Shown in pieces: positions 1-6,084 of a stretch of 26,052 bases of DNA. The DNA comes from an uncultured Gammaproteobacteria bacterium. GTDB lineage: Bacteria; Pseudomonadota; Gammaproteobacteria; Rariloculales; Rariloculaceae. Each line of letters begins with the position of its first letter. The first letter of the stretch is position 1. Both the position numbers and the translations under genes were made by a program. The notes under the pieces are model-generated. The model ran no database searches. It had not been told where the DNA came from and saw nothing but the letters and a program-made list of their open reading frames with translations. The stretch spans positions 1 through 26,052 of the forward strand of contig CAMPKU010000026.1 of assembly GCA_946887385.1 (NCBI GenBank). Direction: 5' to 3'.

Positions 1-2
1 GG

Positions 3-1370
3 CGCGCCCTGGCGGCGGCGAGCGCGTTCGAGCCGCGCTGGAGCGCGACGCCGGCCGCGGAGCGCGCGGCGCTGCTGAAGCGCGCGGCCGACCTGCTCGA
101 GGCCGATCGCGCGGAGCTCGTCGCGCGGTGCGTCGCCGAAACCGGCAAGACCGTGCCCGACAGCCTCGCCGAGGTTCGCGAGGCCGTGGATCTCCTGCGT
201 TACTACGCAGCCGAGTGCGAGCGCGTGCTCGCGCAACCCACGCAACTACGTGGACCGACGGGCGAGCGCAATGAGCTGTCGCTCATTGGCCGCGGCGTGT
301 TTTTCTGCGTGAGCCCTTGGAACTTCCCGGTCGCCATCTTCACCGGCCAAATTGCTGCCGCGCTCGCGGCCGGCAACACGGTGATCGCAAAACCCGCGGA
401 GCAGGGCACGCTCGTCGCAGCGCGCGTTGTGGCGCTGCTCGAGCAGGCCGGCGTGCCGGCCGGCGCCATGCAATTTCTGCCCGGCGACGGCCGCGCGCTT
501 GGCGACGCGCTGCTCGGCGATGCGCGCATCGCGGGGGTCGCGTTCACAGGCTCCGTGGAAACGGCACGCTCGATCAATTCCGCGCTCGCCGAGCGCGACG
601 GTGCGTTTGCCACGCTGATCGCCGAGACGGGCGGCGTCAACGCAATGATCGTCGATAGCTCGGCGCTGCCCGAGCAGGTGGTGCGCGACGCATTGGCGTC
701 CGCGTTCAATAGCGCGGGGCAGCGCTGCTCGGCGCTGCGCATGCTGTGCTTGCCGGAGCACACGGCCGACGAAATTCTGCGCATGCTCTGCGGCGCGATC
801 GACGAGCTCGTCGTCGGCGACCCGCAGCTGCTCGCCACCGACGTCGGGCCCGTCATCGACGCGGACGCACATGAATCGCTGACGCGCTACGTCGCCGAGC
901 ACGAACACGCAGTCCTCCATCGCTACCGGTTGAGTGCCGCGCACGCGCACGGACTGTTCGTGGCGCCCACCGTCATCGAGTTGCCCGGCGCGGCGGCGCT
1001 CACGCGCGAGGTATTCGGCCCCGTGCTCCACGTCGTTCGCTACGATCCGCAACGGCTCGATGCGCTGGTCACGCAGATCAACGGGCTCGGCTACGGGCTC
1101 ACGCTCGGCATCCACACGCGCATCGATTCGACGGCGCAGGCGATCGCGCAGCGGGCGCGCGTCGGCAACGTCTACGTGAACCGCAACATGATCGGTGCCG
1201 TCGTCGGCGTGCAGCCGTTCGGCGGCATGGGCCTGTCGGGCACGGGGCCGAAAGCCGGCGGGCCGCACTATTTGCCGCGGTTCGCCACGGAGCGCACCGT
1301 TACGACGAACACGGCGGCCGTCGGCGGCAATGCCACCTTGCTGTCGCTCGGCACGGCCACCGGCCCCTAG
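3..1370 (+). CDS. putA: PutA C-terminal part: delta-1-pyrroline-5-carboxylate dehydrogenase domain (5' partial)
   Basis: Oxidises glutamate semialdehyde/P5C to glutamate with NAD+, the second step of proline breakdown. The frame is open from base 3, so the gene starts before the window; the Met at 153 is internal. Aldehyde dehydrogenase hallmarks are visible: the SPWNFP motif of the nucleotide-binding fold, FTGS, the general-base Glu in AETGG (codon 624-626) and the catalytic Cys in AGQRCSALR (codon 726-728). The end, GGMGLSGTGPKAGGPHYLPRF followed by TAAVGGNATLLSLG, is characteristic of bifunctional PutA rather than a stand-alone RocA. The N-terminal proline dehydrogenase domain is therefore expected upstream but is not seen here. 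The product would feed on P5C made by the arginase/ornithine aminotransferase pair further right. Confidence 0.93.
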   Translation, partial: RALAAASAFEPRWSATPAAERAALLKRAADLLEADRAELVARCVAETGKTVPDSLAEVREAVDLLRYYAAECERVLAQPTQLRGPTGERNELSLIGRGVFFCVSPWNFPVAIFTGQIAAALAAGNTVIAKPAEQGTLVAARVVALLEQAGVPAGAMQFLPGDGRALGDALLGDARIAGVAFTGSVETARSINSALAERDGAFATLIAETGGVNAMIVDSSALPEQVVRDALASAFNSAGQRCSALRMLCLPEHTADEILRMLCGAIDELVVGDPQLLATDVGPVIDADAHESLTRYVAEHEHAVLHRYRLSAAHAHGLFVAPTVIELPGAAALTREVFGPVLHVVRYDPQRLDALVTQINGLGYGLTLGIHTRIDSTAQAIAQRARVGNVYVNRNMIGAVVGVQPFGGMGLSGTGPKAGGPHYLPRFATERTVTTNTAAVGGNATLLSLGTATGP

Positions 1371-1469
1371 CGGCAATTTCGGGGCAGGCAAACGCAAGAA
1401 GCGCACTCAAACGGGGCAACCGCGCCCCTGGCGGCACGCAAATCCAGCTAATGGCCTCGCGCTTCGAGT

Positions 1470-1485
1470 TGGCACGGCCCTTGCT
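1470..1485 (+). promoter_or_regulatory. sigma-54 (RpoN) -24/-12 promoter motif
   Basis: TGGCACG at 1470-1476, four bases, then TTGCT at 1481-1485. This matches the RpoN consensus TGGCACG-N4-TTGCW at every defined base, with the GG and GC doublets ten bases apart. A start near 1495 on the plus strand would be expected. No protein-coding gene follows: downstream lie about 110 bases of gap and then the antisense strand of the gamma-glutamyltransferase gene. A short dyad, GGGGC/GCCCC with a 6-base loop (1413-1428), lies roughly 70-80 bases upstream of that start, where an activator site could sit; this role is only inferred. Confidence 0.6.
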
Positions 1486-1496
1486 TAGTACTTCTC

Positions 1497-1573
1497 GGGC
1501 AGGGCCGGCCGCGGTTGCCACCTGAATCGCGTCCCCCCCGACGATTTTCACCGCACCGCGGCCGCTTCTGCCC
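1497..1573 (+). ncRNA. Possible structured transcript downstream of the sigma-54 promoter
   Basis: Bases 1497-1514 can pair with 1556-1573. The arms are GGGCAG with CTGCCC and GCCGCGG with CCGCGGC; the five bases between them mostly pair too (two G-U, one mismatch, two G-C). The long stem begins one or two bases after the predicted sigma-54 start, so it would form the very 5' end of the RNA. No T-tract follows, so it is not an obvious terminator for either strand. The only small plus-strand reading frame nearby (12 codons from 1588) is unconvincing. Such stems can arise by chance in GC-rich DNA, so this is tentative. Confidence 0.25.
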
Positions 1574-1606
1574 ACTAATCCTTCCAATGCCTTCTTGTAC
1601 GCGGCC

Positions 1607-3244
1607 TCAAAACCCCGCGGCGTAACCGTCCTTGCGTGACTCGGACGCGCCGAAATACACACGCGTGCGCAGGTCGCGCCGAATCGCCTGATACCCACCG
1701 AACGCGGCGCGGCTGCCCATGGGCTCGATGCGGTGGCCGCGGCGGCGTAAGCCGTCGATCGCGGCCGCCGTGAAGCCGGGCTCGAGATGCACGGTTCCGC
1801 CGTGGGCGAGCGGCGGCGCGCCGGTCGGCTCCGTGGAGCCTTCGTGGCGCACGCGCGGCGCGTCGCCGGCGGCCTGCAATCCCAGGCCGAAGTCGAGCAT
1901 GTTCGTGAGCACCTGAACGTGCCCCTGCGGCTGCATTGCCGCGCCCATCACGCCGAACGCGAGCATCGCCTCGCCGTCGCGCATCGCAAAGGCTGGGATG
2001 ATGGTGTGAAACGGCCGCTTACCGGGGGCGTAGGCGTTCGCATGTGCCGCATCGAGCGCGAACTGCGAGCCCCGATTTTGCAAGCCGAAGCCGAACGGTG
2101 CCACGGTGACGCCGGAGCCGAATCCCATGTAGTTGCTCTGGATCAACGACACCATGTTGCCGTCGCGATCGGCCGTCGCCAGATACACCGTGTCGCCGGC
2201 ACCGGCCGCCTCGCCGTACGTGGGCGCGGGTGCTGCGCGCTGCGGATCGATGAGCGGGCGGCGCGCCGCGGCGTATTCCTTGGCGATGAGTCTGTCCGTG
2301 GGTACGCTCGCGAACTTCGGATCAGCGTAGAACTTCGCGCGATCTTCGAACGCGAGCTTCTTCGCTTCGATCAGCAGGTGCAGATGCTCGGCGCCGCCCC
2401 ACTCGAGCGCGCCAAGGTCGAAGCCTTCGAGCAGATTGAGCATTTGCAGCACGGCGATGCCTTGGCCGTTCGGCGGTAGCTCGAAGACGCGCCAGCCGCG
2501 GTACGTCGTAGCTACGGGCTCCACCCACTCGCTGCGATGCGCCTCGAGGTCCTCGCAGCCGAGAAATCCGCCTGCGCCGCGCACGCTTTTCTCGATCGCC
2601 GCGGCAATTTCGCCGCCGTAGAACGCGTTGCGGCCGTCCGTGGCGATGAGCTCGTAGGCGCGCGCGAGGTTCGGGTTGGCGAACGGCTCGCCGATCGCAG
2701 GCGCGCGCCCACCGGGCATGTAGACGTCGGCGAAGCCGGGGTAGCCCGCCAGCGCCTCGGCGCCTGCCGCCCAAGAGGCGCCGATGACTTCGGTCACGGG
2801 GAAGCCATCGCGCGCGTAGTCGATCGAGGGCGCGAGCAGGTCGCGCAGCGGCAAGCGGCCGAAGCGGGCATGCAGCTCGCACCAACCGTCCACGGCGCCC
2901 GGCACGCTCACGGCGAGCGCGCCGCGCTCGGGAACCATGGCGTGCCCCATGCTCGTGAGGCGTTCTAGAGAAAGCGAGAGCGGCGAGCGGCCGCTCGCGT
3001 TCAATCCGTGCAAGCGCTGTGTAGCGGCATCCCAGACGATGGCGAAGAGATCGCCGCCGATGCCGCAGCTCGTGGGCTCCGTGAGCCCGAGCGCGGCGTT
3101 GGCGGCGATCGCCGCGTCGACGGCGCTGCCGCCCCGGCGCAGCGTAGCCACGCCGATCTCCGTTGCGAGCGGCTGGCTCGTCGCCACCATGGCATTGCGC
3201 GCCATCGCCACCGAGCGGGTCGCGAACCTTTCGTCTCTGTCCAT
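1607..3244 (-). CDS. ggt: Gamma-glutamyltransferase family protein (no signal peptide)
   Basis: Ntn-hydrolase fold enzyme that transfers or hydrolyses gamma-glutamyl groups from glutathione-like substrates. The 545-residue product shows the family N-terminus (MVATSQPLAT, GGSAVDAAIAANAALGLTEP, SCGIGGD), the NGQGIAVLQMLNLLEGFDL block, and the self-cleavage site before Thr352 in GDTVYLATADRDGN, which becomes the catalytic nucleophile of the small subunit. Further blocks are SNYMGFGSG, FGLQNRG, and GVMGAAMQPQGHVQ. No signal peptide is seen, so a cytoplasmic location is likely, as in the YwrD-like branch rather than periplasmic E. coli Ggt. There is no clear ribosome binding site before the ATG. 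A TAGAAT hexamer (3250-3255, minus strand) ends five bases before it. The 3' end faces putA. Confidence 0.92.
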   Translation of the reverse strand: MDRDERFATRSVAMARNAMVATSQPLATEIGVATLRRGGSAVDAAIAANAALGLTEPTSCGIGGDLFAIVWDAATQRLHGLNASGRSPLSLSLERLTSMGHAMVPERGALAVSVPGAVDGWCELHARFGRLPLRDLLAPSIDYARDGFPVTEVIGASWAAGAEALAGYPGFADVYMPGGRAPAIGEPFANPNLARAYELIATDGRNAFYGGEIAAAIEKSVRGAGGFLGCEDLEAHRSEWVEPVATTYRGWRVFELPPNGQGIAVLQMLNLLEGFDLGALEWGGAEHLHLLIEAKKLAFEDRAKFYADPKFASVPTDRLIAKEYAAARRPLIDPQRAAPAPTYGEAAGAGDTVYLATADRDGNMVSLIQSNYMGFGSGVTVAPFGFGLQNRGSQFALDAAHANAYAPGKRPFHTIIPAFAMRDGEAMLAFGVMGAAMQPQGHVQVLTNMLDFGLGLQAAGDAPRVRHEGSTEPTGAPPLAHGGTVHLEPGFTAAAIDGLRRRGHRIEPMGSRAAFGGYQAIRRDLRTRVYFGASESRKDGYAAGF

Positions 3245-3288
3245 GCGGCATTCTAGTGGCAGCGCTCGTGCCGCACCTTAAGCGAGAA

Positions 3289-3312
3289 GGGGCCGGCTTT
3301 AGGGCCGGCCCC
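3289..3312 (-). terminator. Hairpin downstream of the Gly/Ala-rich secreted protein gene
   Basis: GGGGCCGGC (3289-3297) and GCCGGCCCC (3304-3312) form a perfect 9-bp stem with a 6-base loop, 34 bases past the stop of the gene ending at 3347. On the minus strand it is followed by TTCTCGCTT, only loosely T-rich. It lies between two minus-strand genes and probably ends the first transcript, isolating the gamma-glutamyltransferase gene. Confidence 0.55.
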
Positions 3313-3346
3313 ATCGTGTCGCGATCCCAAGGGTAAGACGTTGACG

Positions 3347-4216
3347 CTAGCGAGCCGCCGCTCCGGCGCTGCCGACGAGCCGCATTTGGGTGCCGCCGTC
3401 GAGGCGCACGTGGCGCGACGCGGACGTGATCAATGAGCCCTGCGCGCTGCCCGCGGCGGCCGACGCGATGTCGAGATCGCCGAGACCGAACGCGCCGCGG
3501 CTACCGGCCAGCCATTGGCCCGAGGCGCTCAAGCCGCCGATCGCCCCGGCGGAGGAGCCGAGCGCCGCGCTGCCCTGTGTCGCCGCGTTGCCCGCCGAGC
3601 TTGCTGCCGCGTTGCCCACGACGCGCGGTGCGCGCGCGGCGCCGCCCACAACTCCGGCCGCGCTGCCGGCCAAACCGCCGCCCGCCTCCACGGCGCCGCC
3701 GAGCCCGCCCAGCGCGCCGCCCAAGCTGCCGCCCGCTGCGCCGCCTCCCGCTGCGCCGAAGGCGCCGGCGTCATGCGAGGCGGAGCCCAGGCGCCCCTGC
3801 GTGTTCGACTGCGCCGCTGCAACCGCCTGAATCGTCGCTCGCATCGGCACTTCGCGCCCATCCCGAAGCACGGCCTTATCGAACACGATGCCGAGCTGCG
3901 ACGCGGAGTCGGCGGCGGCTGCGCCGCGTGCGTGCGGTCGCGCCTGCGTAACACGCCCGACGAGCTTCGTGCCGCGTGGGATGGACGCGCCGGCCTCGGT
4001 CGTAAAGTCGTGGTTCGTCTTGGCCGTGACGGCGTCGCCGGGTTTCGCGCGGCGCGCGTCGACCGAACGCTCGAGCGTTGCGTTCATTTCCGCCGCGCCC
4101 GCGACCGTCGCGGAGCCGCCGCTTTGAGCGGCACCGTTGCCGCGGACCGTTGCTTGCTGCCCCACCGCGGCGGCGCTGATTGCGATCGAAGCGATGACGA
4201 GAGCCATAGCTTTCAT
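3347..4216 (-). CDS. Secreted Gly/Ala-rich envelope protein, function unknown
   Basis: The 289-residue product starts with a typical signal peptide (MKAMALVIASIAISAAAVGQ, cleavage near residue 20). Residues about 42-135 form a small folded domain (NATLERSVDARRAKPGDAVTAKT, IPRGTKLVGRVTQA, LGIVFDKAVLRDGREVPMRATIQAV). I recognise this pattern from uncharacterised exported proteins of Acidobacteria and Gammaproteobacteria; it recalls the small beta domains that handle 'load/limit' variants in TrbI/VirB10-like proteins, but I would not assign it. Residues about 145-250 are a low-complexity Gly/Ala/Ser tract with many GxxxG steps, suggesting membrane or surface association. A good GAGGAG ribosome site precedes the ATG. 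The upstream region carries the ECF-type element GGAATA-N16-CGTTAG, so the gene is likely controlled by the sigma factor at 7795. Confidence 0.75.
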   Translation of the reverse strand: MKAMALVIASIAISAAAVGQQATVRGNGAAQSGGSATVAGAAEMNATLERSVDARRAKPGDAVTAKTNHDFTTEAGASIPRGTKLVGRVTQARPHARGAAAADSASQLGIVFDKAVLRDGREVPMRATIQAVAAAQSNTQGRLGSASHDAGAFGAAGGGAAGGSLGGALGGLGGAVEAGGGLAGSAAGVVGGAARAPRVVGNAAASSAGNAATQGSAALGSSAGAIGGLSASGQWLAGSRGAFGLGDLDIASAAAGSAQGSLITSASRHVRLDGGTQMRLVGSAGAAAR

Positions 4217-4288
4217 TTCCGATACTCCTCTGTCACTAAGACGCGTTGCTGCGTCGCTACCGCGCCCTTCCGACGCGTGGACACCCAG

Positions 4289-4316
4289 CTAACGGCCGAG
4301 GTGGTAAATCTATTCC
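4289..4316 (-). promoter_or_regulatory. ECF-type promoter for the Gly/Ala-rich protein gene
   Basis: Read on the minus strand: GGAATA (4316-4311), 16 bases, CGTTAG (4294-4289). The start of transcription would fall about 65 bases before the ATG at 4216. It is the same element as those at 4378, 7761 and 7771. GGAAT-type -35 boxes and CGT-containing -10 boxes are typical of ECF sigma factors. Confidence 0.6.
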
Positions 4317-4377
4317 CGCGTTCGCGCACGCCGCGCGGCACTGCGTGTGACATAACGCCGCCGCGAAAAACGCGCGT

Positions 4378-4404
4378 GGAATAAAACCGCCGCTCGGCCG
4401 TCAT
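4378..4404 (+). promoter_or_regulatory. ECF-type promoter for the acidic tetrad-repeat gene
   Basis: GGAATA (4378-4383), 15 bases, CGTCAT (4399-4404). The extended -35 GGAATAAAACC is identical over 11 bases to that before the sigma gene at 7771. Transcription would start near 4411, about 25 bases before the ATG, leaving room for the AAGGAG site. Confidence 0.65.
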
Positions 4405-4435
4405 CTAGGCGGGATCAACGTGAAGGAGAACGACG

Positions 4436-4984
4436 ATGTTTCGTAATCAACCCATGCGCCTTCAGCTCACATTGGTTGCAGGCGCTGTCGCTTGCGCAAT
4501 AGGTCTCGGCGGCGAAGTAAGCGCTGCCGAAGTCTCCGCCCGCGCCGATGGAGAGCTGCGCGCGACCGCAGAGACGAGCGTGCGCGAGCAGAGCGCGCTC
4601 GCCGCGCGTGCCGCGCTGCGCGGTGTTGCGCGAACGGATCTTGCGAGCGAGTTGGCCGTGGACACCGAAGTCGAGCACGAGCTTGCCGTCGAGCTCGCGT
4701 CGGAAGTGGACTCCGAGGTCGAAGCGGAGCTCGACTCCGAGATCGCGGCGCAGATCGAAGGCAGCGTGATCGACGACGTCGAAGCGGCCGTGGACGTCGA
4801 GCTCGAGCGATCCGTTGCGGCGGCCGTGGACGCGGAGCTCGAGCAAGCGCTCGAAGCCGGCGTTGAAGCCGCGGTGAATGCGGAAGTCGAGGGCGCCGTG
4901 GACACGGCGGTGGAGTCGGCCGTGGAAAGCGCCGTCGAAGCCGAGATCGAGTCGACGGTTGCCGCGCTGATCGGTAGCCGATAA
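4436..4984 (+). CDS. Secreted acidic tetrad-repeat protein, function unknown
   Basis: The 182-residue product has a signal peptide (residues 1-30, cleavage near VSA|AEVSA). The mature part is strongly acidic and built of Ala, Glu, Val and Asp. From V75 to I179 every fourth residue is Val, Leu or Ile without exception: 27 consecutive tetrads of the type x-x-(V/L/I)-(E/D/A), ending as TAVESAVESAVEAEIESTV. The tract is almost certainly helical, but a strict period of 4.0 is unlike the heptads (3.5) or hendecads (3.67) of coiled coils. The same period occurs in the N-terminal domain of the S8 protease encoded at 6068-7696. The gene has its own ECF-type promoter, an AAGGAG ribosome site and a strong terminator. 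No catalytic motif or cysteine cluster is seen. I know of no assigned function. Confidence 0.8.
   Translation: MFRNQPMRLQLTLVAGAVACAIGLGGEVSAAEVSARADGELRATAETSVREQSALAARAALRGVARTDLASELAVDTEVEHELAVELASEVDSEVEAELDSEIAAQIEGSVIDDVEAAVDVELERSVAAAVDAELEQALEAGVEAAVNAEVEGAVDTAVESAVESAVEAEIESTVAALIGSR
4658..4972 (+). repeat. Coding tract of 27 four-residue (12-base) repeats
   Basis: Encodes residues 75-179 of the acidic secreted protein. Each 12-base unit places an aliphatic codon at the same position. The DNA units are diverged, so selection appears to act on the protein pattern rather than reflect recent slippage. Confidence 0.8.
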
Positions 4985-4990
4985 TGGCCA

Positions 4991-5025
4991 GCGCGAGCCG
5001 GCGGCCTGCGCCGGCTCGCGCTTTT
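4991..5025 (+). terminator. Strong intrinsic terminator after the acidic repeat gene
   Basis: GCGCGAGCCGGCG (4991-5003) and CGCCGGCTCGCGC (5009-5021) make a perfect 13-bp stem with a 5-base loop followed by TTTT. It begins six bases after the stop codon. It should end most transcripts from the promoter at 4378 before the beta-barrel gene at 5110, although partial read-through is possible. Confidence 0.85.
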
Positions 5026-5109
5026 CCAATGTTTGGAAGCGAGTGACGGCATTGGCCGACAGTCGCGCGCACGGCGAATCGCTGGAAAGATGCTCGCGGA
5101 GGCACGGTC

Positions 5110-6084
5110 ATGTACAAACCGCTCACGTTCCTGTTCGCCGCCGTCTGGCTCGGCGGTGCCGAGGCTCAAGTCGGTGGCGACGACGGAGTCGGCTCGGGCG
5201 AAGTGGCGGCGGCGGGGTCGGCCGCGGCCGCTGCACCCGGCAACGCTGCGAACGCCGTGTCGTTCGAAGTGGGCGCCGGCCTCGAGCACGACAGCAACGT
5301 CGCCGTGCTCGAGCTCGACGCCTCGGCCGATGCGGGTGACGCGGCAGCCTTGCTTGAGCTCGGCGTTGCGTACGATCGTCCCGGCGACGCCAAGCTCGAC
5401 TTCGGCGCCGGCTACAACTTCTCGGAGACGATTCACGAGGACTTCTCCGCGTTCGACGTGCGTATTCATCGCGGCTCGGCGCGCACGAGCTACGATTTGG
5501 GGCGCCTCGATGTCGGTGCGACTCTGCAGCATGCGTATGCCGAGCTCGATGGCAACGACTTCCTCACGCTCACGCAGCTCTCGCCGTACGTGTCGCGTCT
5601 CGTCGGCCGGCGTCTGTTCCTGCGGTTCGCGTACGCCGACACCGATAAAGACTTTGCCTCGAATCCGGGGCGCGACGCTGTGGCGAGCTCGTGGTCGAGC
5701 GACGCCTATGTGTTCGTGAACGGCCTCACCACCTACCTCGTCTTCGGCCACCGCTATGACGACGAGGACGCCGGGGATGCGGCGTTCGACTACCGGGGTC
5801 AGCGCCTGAACGTTCAGCTCTCGCAGCGCTTCTCGATGCAGGCGAGAGAGATCACGCTGCGCGCGTACTTGCGCTTCGAGAACCGCGACTACCGATCCGT
5901 GACGCCGTCGCTCGGCGCCTTGCGCCGCGACGAACGCCGGGAGCTCGAGGCCACGGCAGAAATTCCCGTTGGCCGGCGCGTATTGGCGCGCGTAGGCTTG
6001 AAGCGCGCCGACAACGAATCGAACCTCTCGGCCGTAGACTTCGGCGAGACGGTGCTGTCGGTGGAATTCAACGCGACGCTGTGA
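5110..6084 (+). CDS. Outer-membrane beta-barrel protein, DUF560/Slam-barrel-like
   Basis: The 324-residue product has a signal peptide (MYKPLTFLFAAVWLGGAEA, cleavage near 19), an Ala/Gly linker to about residue 48, then alternating hydrophobic and polar beta strands to the C-terminus (VSFEVGAGLEHDSNVAV, DFGAGYNF, LDVGATLQHAYAEL, LFLRFAYADTDK, TYLVFGHRYDD, ITLRAYLRFENRDY, LARVGLKRAD). The 'GLEHDSNV' first strand and the strand pattern resemble the barrel of surface lipoprotein assembly modifiers (DUF560). The TPR domain of true Slam proteins is absent, so the role may differ. A GGAGG site (5098-5102) precedes the ATG. No ECF element was found in front of it. Its 3' end overlaps the convergent protease gene by 17 bases. 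A role in export or anchoring of the neighbouring repeat proteins is inference. Confidence 0.75.
   Translation: MYKPLTFLFAAVWLGGAEAQVGGDDGVGSGEVAAAGSAAAAAPGNAANAVSFEVGAGLEHDSNVAVLELDASADAGDAAALLELGVAYDRPGDAKLDFGAGYNFSETIHEDFSAFDVRIHRGSARTSYDLGRLDVGATLQHAYAELDGNDFLTLTQLSPYVSRLVGRRLFLRFAYADTDKDFASNPGRDAVASSWSSDAYVFVNGLTTYLVFGHRYDDEDAGDAAFDYRGQRLNVQLSQRFSMQAREITLRAYLRFENRDYRSVTPSLGALRRDERRELEATAEIPVGRRVLARVGLKRADNESNLSAVDFGETVLSVEFNATL

Larger units (their letters stand above)
4217..4435. other. Divergent intergenic region with back-to-back ECF promoters
   Basis: This 219-base gap separates the leftward Gly/Ala-rich gene from the rightward acidic repeat gene. It holds one GGAATA/CGT element pointing each way (4316-4289 minus; 4378-4404 plus), about 60 bases apart. 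Ribosome sites are GAGGAG on the minus side and AAGGAG (4422-4427) on the plus side. I see no reading frame with credible coding character in it. Confidence 0.6.

Noticed and set aside
1300..1698. A 132-codon minus-strand frame spanning the putA-ggt gap
   Set aside because: It overlaps putA and ggt ends, has no recognisable domain and no ribosome site; the gap is better explained by the sigma-54 motif and stem.
2273..2278. GGAATA hexamers on the minus strand inside genes (2273, 16950s, 20340s)
   Set aside because: They lie inside coding sequence and lack a CGT box at 15-16 bases.
2322..3314. A 330-codon minus-strand frame inside the gamma-glutamyltransferase gene
   Set aside because: It is the same strand in a different frame from a clearly conserved gene, and is Arg-rich as expected of a shifted GC-rich frame.
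5035..5061. GGAAGC upstream of the barrel gene as a fifth ECF promoter
   Set aside because: No CGT-type -10 is found 15-16 bases downstream, and the -35 lacks the GGAATA core.
4462..5751. A 429-codon minus-strand frame across the acidic protein and barrel genes
   Set aside because: It is a shadow frame: Ser/Ala-rich low complexity opposite the tetrad repeats, with no start signals.
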